The translations under genes and the position numbers were made by a program. A DNA stretch of 64,000 bases from NCBI GenBank assembly GCA_023411555.1, contig JAEYOQ010000064.1:1-64000 (forward strand), in the 5' to 3' direction. This DNA is from Bacillota bacterium. GTDB lineage: Bacteria > Bacillota > Clostridia > Lachnospirales > Lachnospiraceae. Position 1 is the stretch's first letter. Every line of letters starts with the position of its first letter. Positions 60,678-64,000 of this stretch are shown here, piece after piece. The notes beneath the pieces are model-generated. The model worked only from the letters and a program-made list of their open reading frames with translations. It was not told where the DNA came from and did no database searches.

Positions 60678-61130
60678 ATGGATCTAGAAGAACAATACGA
60701 CAAGATATACCGCTACTGTTATTACAAGGTACATACGCAGCAAGTGGCAGAGGATATTACACAAGAGACCTTCCTTCGATACTTTAAGCAGACCTCATAC
60801 TTGGACAGAGGTAAACCGCTAGCCTACTTATATACGATTGCGAAAAATCTGTGTAACGATTACTTTGCGAGGAGGCAGACAGAACCGCTGGAGGATATGG
60901 CAATGAATACGGACTCAATGGATGATCTGGTCACCTCCTTAGCCATAAAGGAATCAATCAGTAGCTTGCCGGAGATGATGCAGGAGGTTATTTTACTGCG
61001 CTTTGTAAATGACTTGTCAGTCGGAGAAATCAGCAGTATCACAGGGGTCTCCCGCTTTACGGTACATAGAAGGATTAATAGTGGTCTAAAACAACTCAAA
61101 GCATCATTACGAGAGGAGGATTTTCGATGA
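60678..61130 (+). CDS. ECF-type RNA polymerase sigma factor
   Basis: 150-aa sigma-70 family ECF factor. Region 2 (about 3-65: YRYCYYKVHTQQVAEDITQETFLRYF) and region 4 (about 88-140: SLPEMMQEVILLRFVNDLSVGEISSITGVSRFTVHRRINSGLKQLK) are both complete. The frame is open to 60654 from a TTG; I chose ATG 60678 after GGAGGG. Its stop overlaps the next gene's ATG (ATGA), so the membrane protein downstream is the best candidate for its anti-sigma factor, even though no zinc-type anti-sigma motif is visible. First gene of a sigma-membrane-ABC operon. Confidence 0.88.
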   Translation: MDLEEQYDKIYRYCYYKVHTQQVAEDITQETFLRYFKQTSYLDRGKPLAYLYTIAKNLCNDYFARRQTEPLEDMAMNTDSMDDLVTSLAIKESISSLPEMMQEVILLRFVNDLSVGEISSITGVSRFTVHRRINSGLKQLKASLREEDFR

Positions 61131-61861
61131 AGAGGAAAATGAAGCAGCTCCTGCAAAGTGCGTATGAGCCACCATTGCCGCAAAAAAAGAGCGAGTTTAT
61201 TCATAGTCTGAATTACCCGAAAACAAGGTGGAAGGATTTCTTAATCAGTCAACTTAGTTATATTAATAGGAAGGTATGGATCGCTTCCGTATTCCTATTT
61301 ATAGTAGCCATTATCTTCGAAACAAGATTTCAATATGACGATATTCGGCTCTTATGGGTAATTTCAGCAATAATTCCTTTCTTGGTTATGACAGGTATTA
61401 CAGAAATAGCCCGTTCTGCTGTCTTTGGCATGGAGGAATTGGAGATGAGTACGAGATATAATCTGAAAAGTGTGCTCTTTGCCCGCATGGGAATCCTTGG
61501 CGCAGGTAATATGTTGATGCTAATGGCAGTAATGCCATTACTGGCCGATAAGATCAATCTTGGAATGATAAGAACCGGAGTGTATCTGATGGTACCCTAT
61601 CTTCTGACCTGCGTACTGTCCTGTAAGGTGATCGAACGTGGAAGAAATAAAGAGGTTCCGGTATATTGTGCCGGAGTAGCGGCATTCGTCAGTACCTTGG
61701 GATATATACTTGGTAGTGTTCAATCGGTGATGTATCAGGACAGGTATTTTATATGCTGGGTCGCAATATTGACCTTACTGAGTATTTTACTATACAAAGG
61801 GCTGCGACAAATGATCAAAAATATGGAGGAAATGAAATGCAACTTATCCTTGACCGACTAA
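61127..61861 (+). CDS. Membrane protein, putative anti-sigma/sensor partner
   Basis: 244-aa protein with a charged cytoplasmic N-terminus of about 45 residues (KRKMKQLLQSAYEPPLPQKK) followed by about six transmembrane helices (from residue 48 to 232). It overlaps the sigma gene by 4 bp and the ATPase gene by 25 bp. The short N-terminal cytoplasmic tail is where an anti-sigma contact would be expected. It might also be an accessory permease of the ABC transporter. No family recognised with confidence. Confidence 0.65.
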   Translation: MKRKMKQLLQSAYEPPLPQKKSEFIHSLNYPKTRWKDFLISQLSYINRKVWIASVFLFIVAIIFETRFQYDDIRLLWVISAIIPFLVMTGITEIARSAVFGMEELEMSTRYNLKSVLFARMGILGAGNMLMLMAVMPLLADKINLGMIRTGVYLMVPYLLTCVLSCKVIERGRNKEVPVYCAGVAAFVSTLGYILGSVQSVMYQDRYFICWVAILTLLSILLYKGLRQMIKNMEEMKCNLSLTD

Positions 61862-62706
61862 CCAAGCAATATAAAAATAAGATCGCCGTTGATCGACTTT
61901 CTATAACCTTAGAACAAGGAGTATATGGATTACTGGGTGCCAATGGAGCAGGCAAAACTACCCTTATGCGAATGCTCTGTGGGATATTAAAGCCAACCAG
62001 CGGAGAAGTGAAATTTAACGATATTGATGTGTCCTCTGAAGCTTATCGTGATGTGTTAGGCTACCTTCCACAAGACTTTGGATACTATCCAGGTTTTACT
62101 GCGCAGGATTTTATGTGCTATATGGCATCCCTGAAGGGGATACCAAAGAAAAAAGCAGAGCAGAAGGCTCTGGAATTACTAGAGCTGGTATCTTTACTGG
62201 ATTGTAAGGATAAAAAAATAAAGACATTTTCCGGTGGAATGAAACAGCGTCTTGGGATTGCCCAGGCCTTGCTAAATAATCCCAAGATACTTATTTTAGA
62301 CGAACCGACTGCCGGGCTTGATCCGAAGGAGCGTGTGAGATTTCGGAATCTGATCTCGAAGCTTGGAAGTGACCGTATTGTTTTGCTGTCTACGCATATT
62401 GTCTCCGATGTGGAGTATATTGCCGGTACGATTCTGGTTATGAAGAATGGTCAGCTCGTGCAGCAGGGTAGTATGGAGGATATTATTCAAGTCATTGATG
62501 GTAAGGTGTGGGAATGTAATGTAAGCAGGCAGCAGGCAGAAAAGTTGATTGCTTCTTATCCGGTCATTAATATGAGGAATGAGGAACAAAGTGTATTTTT
62601 AAGGTTGATTGATGAACAAGCACCCTGTGATAATGCGGTTTCTGTTTCTGCTACACTGGAGGACTTATATTTATATTATTTTAGAGAGGAGGAGACAGGG
62701 CTGTGA
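61837..62706 (+). CDS. ABC transporter ATP-binding protein
   Basis: 289-aa ATPase of the bacitracin/Nod-type exporter class (BcrA/CcmA-like). Walker A GANGAGKTT near residues 35-43, Q-loop GYLPQDFGYYPGF near 79, signature FSGGMKQRLGIAQAL near 132, Walker B ILILDEPTAGLDP near 151, switch His in LLSTHIVSDVEY near 185. The ATG at 61837 after GGAGG is preferred over 61753. Overlaps both neighbours, so translation is coupled across the operon. Confidence 0.93.
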   Translation: MQLILDRLTKQYKNKIAVDRLSITLEQGVYGLLGANGAGKTTLMRMLCGILKPTSGEVKFNDIDVSSEAYRDVLGYLPQDFGYYPGFTAQDFMCYMASLKGIPKKKAEQKALELLELVSLLDCKDKKIKTFSGGMKQRLGIAQALLNNPKILILDEPTAGLDPKERVRFRNLISKLGSDRIVLLSTHIVSDVEYIAGTILVMKNGQLVQQGSMEDIIQVIDGKVWECNVSRQQAEKLIASYPVINMRNEEQSVFLRLIDEQAPCDNAVSVSATLEDLYLYYFREEETGL

Positions 62707-63914
62707 GCAGTATATTTACATTAGTTGGCTATGAATATAAGAAGCTAATTCTAAGGCGATCAACCTGGATTGTAATCTCCCTTACCATACTGATTACCTT
62801 ATTTAGCTGCTTTGGAGATGTCCTGGGGACTGTATATGTAGAGGGAGAACCGGTAGGTTCTCATTATGAGCAGATGATTATAGACCGAGACTATGCAAGG
62901 AAATTGACAGGGAGAGAAATAGATGAGGCCCTGATATCAGAGATGCAGGAGGCATACAGTCTTGTCCCGGAGGGGACATTATATACGGCATCGGAAGAAT
63001 ATCAGACCTATGCGAGACCTTATTATCCAATCTATAATCTGGTAAGAAAGGTCACCAGAGAATTTCTGAATGCCGATGGTTCAGAGCTTAATGAGCTTGA
63101 GCTGGATGGTTCTAGATATTATGAGCTTCGGAAGGAAGCTATACAGAAGAAATTAGAGAAGGGGTTCTTAACCGATATAGAAGTTAAGGAGCATCTGGAG
63201 AGAATAGAGCAGGTAAAGACACCTTTCGTATTCGAATACGCCGATGGTTATAGTAGTATTATAAGACGTATGTATACAATCGGCATCTTACTAACCATGG
63301 CCTTGGCAACTTGTATTGCTCCAGTTTTTGCTAATGAGATTGCCAATAAAACAGACCAGTTAATCCTTACTTCAAGATGGGGAAAGAATAAAGTAATACT
63401 TGCTAAGCTTTTTACCGGTATGACCTTTGGGTTCATCATGACTATCGTTGTTTTGCTTGTACTGGTATTTCCCACCTTGTGTATCTACGGCTTTGATGGC
63501 TGGAAGGCCCCCCTACAACTATGGGATGTAATGACAACGTATCCGGTGACTGCACTGGAGGCAGTCCTGATACTATGCGGCTTGGCTGTTGCATCCTCCA
63601 TGATGATTACAGGCCTTAGCTTATATCTGTCGGCAAAGTTAAAAAATGCAGCGGCAGTAGTTACTTCCATCAGCTTCTTAACAATCCTGATTATGTATAT
63701 TAGCATACCCGATCAATATCGATTTTTGAGTCAACTGGTGAGAGGACTGCCTAACAATATTATGGATATATCTATGGCCTTTACGGACTATTTTGTCTTA
63801 ATCTTTGGCAAATGTATTCCCTTATACCAGACAGTTCCGGTTATTTACGGATTTGTGATTGTGCTTCTTCTGGTATTTGGTTATCGATCCTTTAAAAATC
63901 ACCAAATAGGCTAA
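62703..63914 (+). CDS. ABC-2 type permease
   Basis: 403-aa membrane protein beginning with GTG, overlapping the ATPase stop by 4 bp. One helix lies near residues 17-38, then a large extracytoplasmic domain (about 40-180), then five helices in the C-terminal half (MYTIGILLTMALATCIAP, GMTFGFIMTIVVLLVLVF, AVLILCGLAVASSMMI and on). This is the ABC-2 exporter fold. With the ATPase it probably exports a peptide, lipid or drug, induced by the ECF sigma factor of the same operon. Substrate unknown. Confidence 0.88.
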   Translation: MSSIFTLVGYEYKKLILRRSTWIVISLTILITLFSCFGDVLGTVYVEGEPVGSHYEQMIIDRDYARKLTGREIDEALISEMQEAYSLVPEGTLYTASEEYQTYARPYYPIYNLVRKVTREFLNADGSELNELELDGSRYYELRKEAIQKKLEKGFLTDIEVKEHLERIEQVKTPFVFEYADGYSSIIRRMYTIGILLTMALATCIAPVFANEIANKTDQLILTSRWGKNKVILAKLFTGMTFGFIMTIVVLLVLVFPTLCIYGFDGWKAPLQLWDVMTTYPVTALEAVLILCGLAVASSMMITGLSLYLSAKLKNAAAVVTSISFLTILIMYISIPDQYRFLSQLVRGLPNNIMDISMAFTDYFVLIFGKCIPLYQTVPVIYGFVIVLLLVFGYRSFKNHQIG

Positions 63915-63932
63915 GTTAAGAATTCAATAAAT

Positions 63933-63976
63933 GAAGGTGCCACAAAGTATTTTTGCTTGATGGAACCTTCTTTTTT
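63933..63976 (+). terminator. Terminator of the sigma-ABC operon
   Basis: 10-bp stem GAAGGTGCCA (63933-63942) / TGGAACCTTC (63961-63970) with one G-A mismatch, 18-nt loop, followed by TTTTTT. Confidence 0.8.
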
Positions 63977-64000
63977 GTTCAAATAAAACCTGCTAGGCTT

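Overview
The window looks like a chromosome segment of an anaerobic, spore-forming, plant-polysaccharide-using member of the Clostridia, most likely Lachnospiraceae. This is inferred from low G+C, strong AGGAGG-type ribosome sites, the asrABC anaerobic sulfite reductase, spore-cortex type enzymes (LysM-GH18, PdaA-like deacetylase) and many glycoside hydrolase and sugar-transport genes. No rRNA, tRNA, CRISPR array, intact prophage or intact insertion sequence was seen. The genes are short operons separated by clear intrinsic terminators.

Layout. 0.1-9.3 kb is a co-directional glycan-degradation cassette: MBL-fold hydrolase, two tandem paralogous GH36/GH27-clan proteins, an acetylesterase-like alpha/beta hydrolase, an SGNH esterase and a LacZ-type GH2 enzyme. 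It is closed by a small MITE-like inverted-repeat element. 9.5-11 kb holds an AraC-type DNA-binding protein translationally coupled to a BtrH-N-like protein. 11.1-17.7 kb is a redox or sulfur/iron island: a divergent Crp/Fnr regulator, an iron-siderophore-type ABC transporter and asrABC, with a perfect 16-bp palindrome placed exactly where a class II activator would bind. 18-24 kb is a mixture: MCP, DMT exporter, Ntn hydrolase of the bile-salt-hydrolase family, a double-glycine-leader small peptide, GNAT, sugar isomerase-like TIM barrel. 24-30.2 kb has an XdhC-like protein and the L-rhamnose operon (AraC regulator, rhaB, rhaA, rhaD), with purine-rich tandem repeats in both intergenic gaps.

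30.4-48 kb is mostly housekeeping and stress genes: LMW-PTP, NudC, APH-like kinase, VOC protein, LysM-GH18, OppDF without permeases, LCP ligase, AraC-GyrI, DUF5131, PdaA-like deacetylase, a DUF6873-radical SAM fusion, a Y-family polymerase with a YolD-like partner, GNAT, histidine phosphatase, and a TPR-like protein whose true membrane-anchored N-terminus is hidden by an odd start or a one-base frameshift. 48-54.4 kb is a complete sugar-ABC operon: ArsR-type sensor, lipoprotein, two permeases, GH2 hydrolase. It is followed by a second MITE-like element sharing its ends with the first.

54.6-64 kb contains an acyltransferase-3 protein, a methyltransferase, a creatininase-MerR operon behind a diagnostic 19-bp-spacer MerR promoter, an AAC(3)-like acetyltransferase, an alpha/alpha-toroid-like orphan, and an ECF sigma - membrane protein - ABC exporter operon. 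The most notable items are the Crp/Fnr operator geometry, the GG-leader cysteine peptide, the DUF6873-radical SAM fusion, the MerR-creatininase unit, the paired MITE-like elements, and a compact multi-stem element at 49.04-49.14 kb. All homology statements come from recognising motifs by eye; no database search was run.
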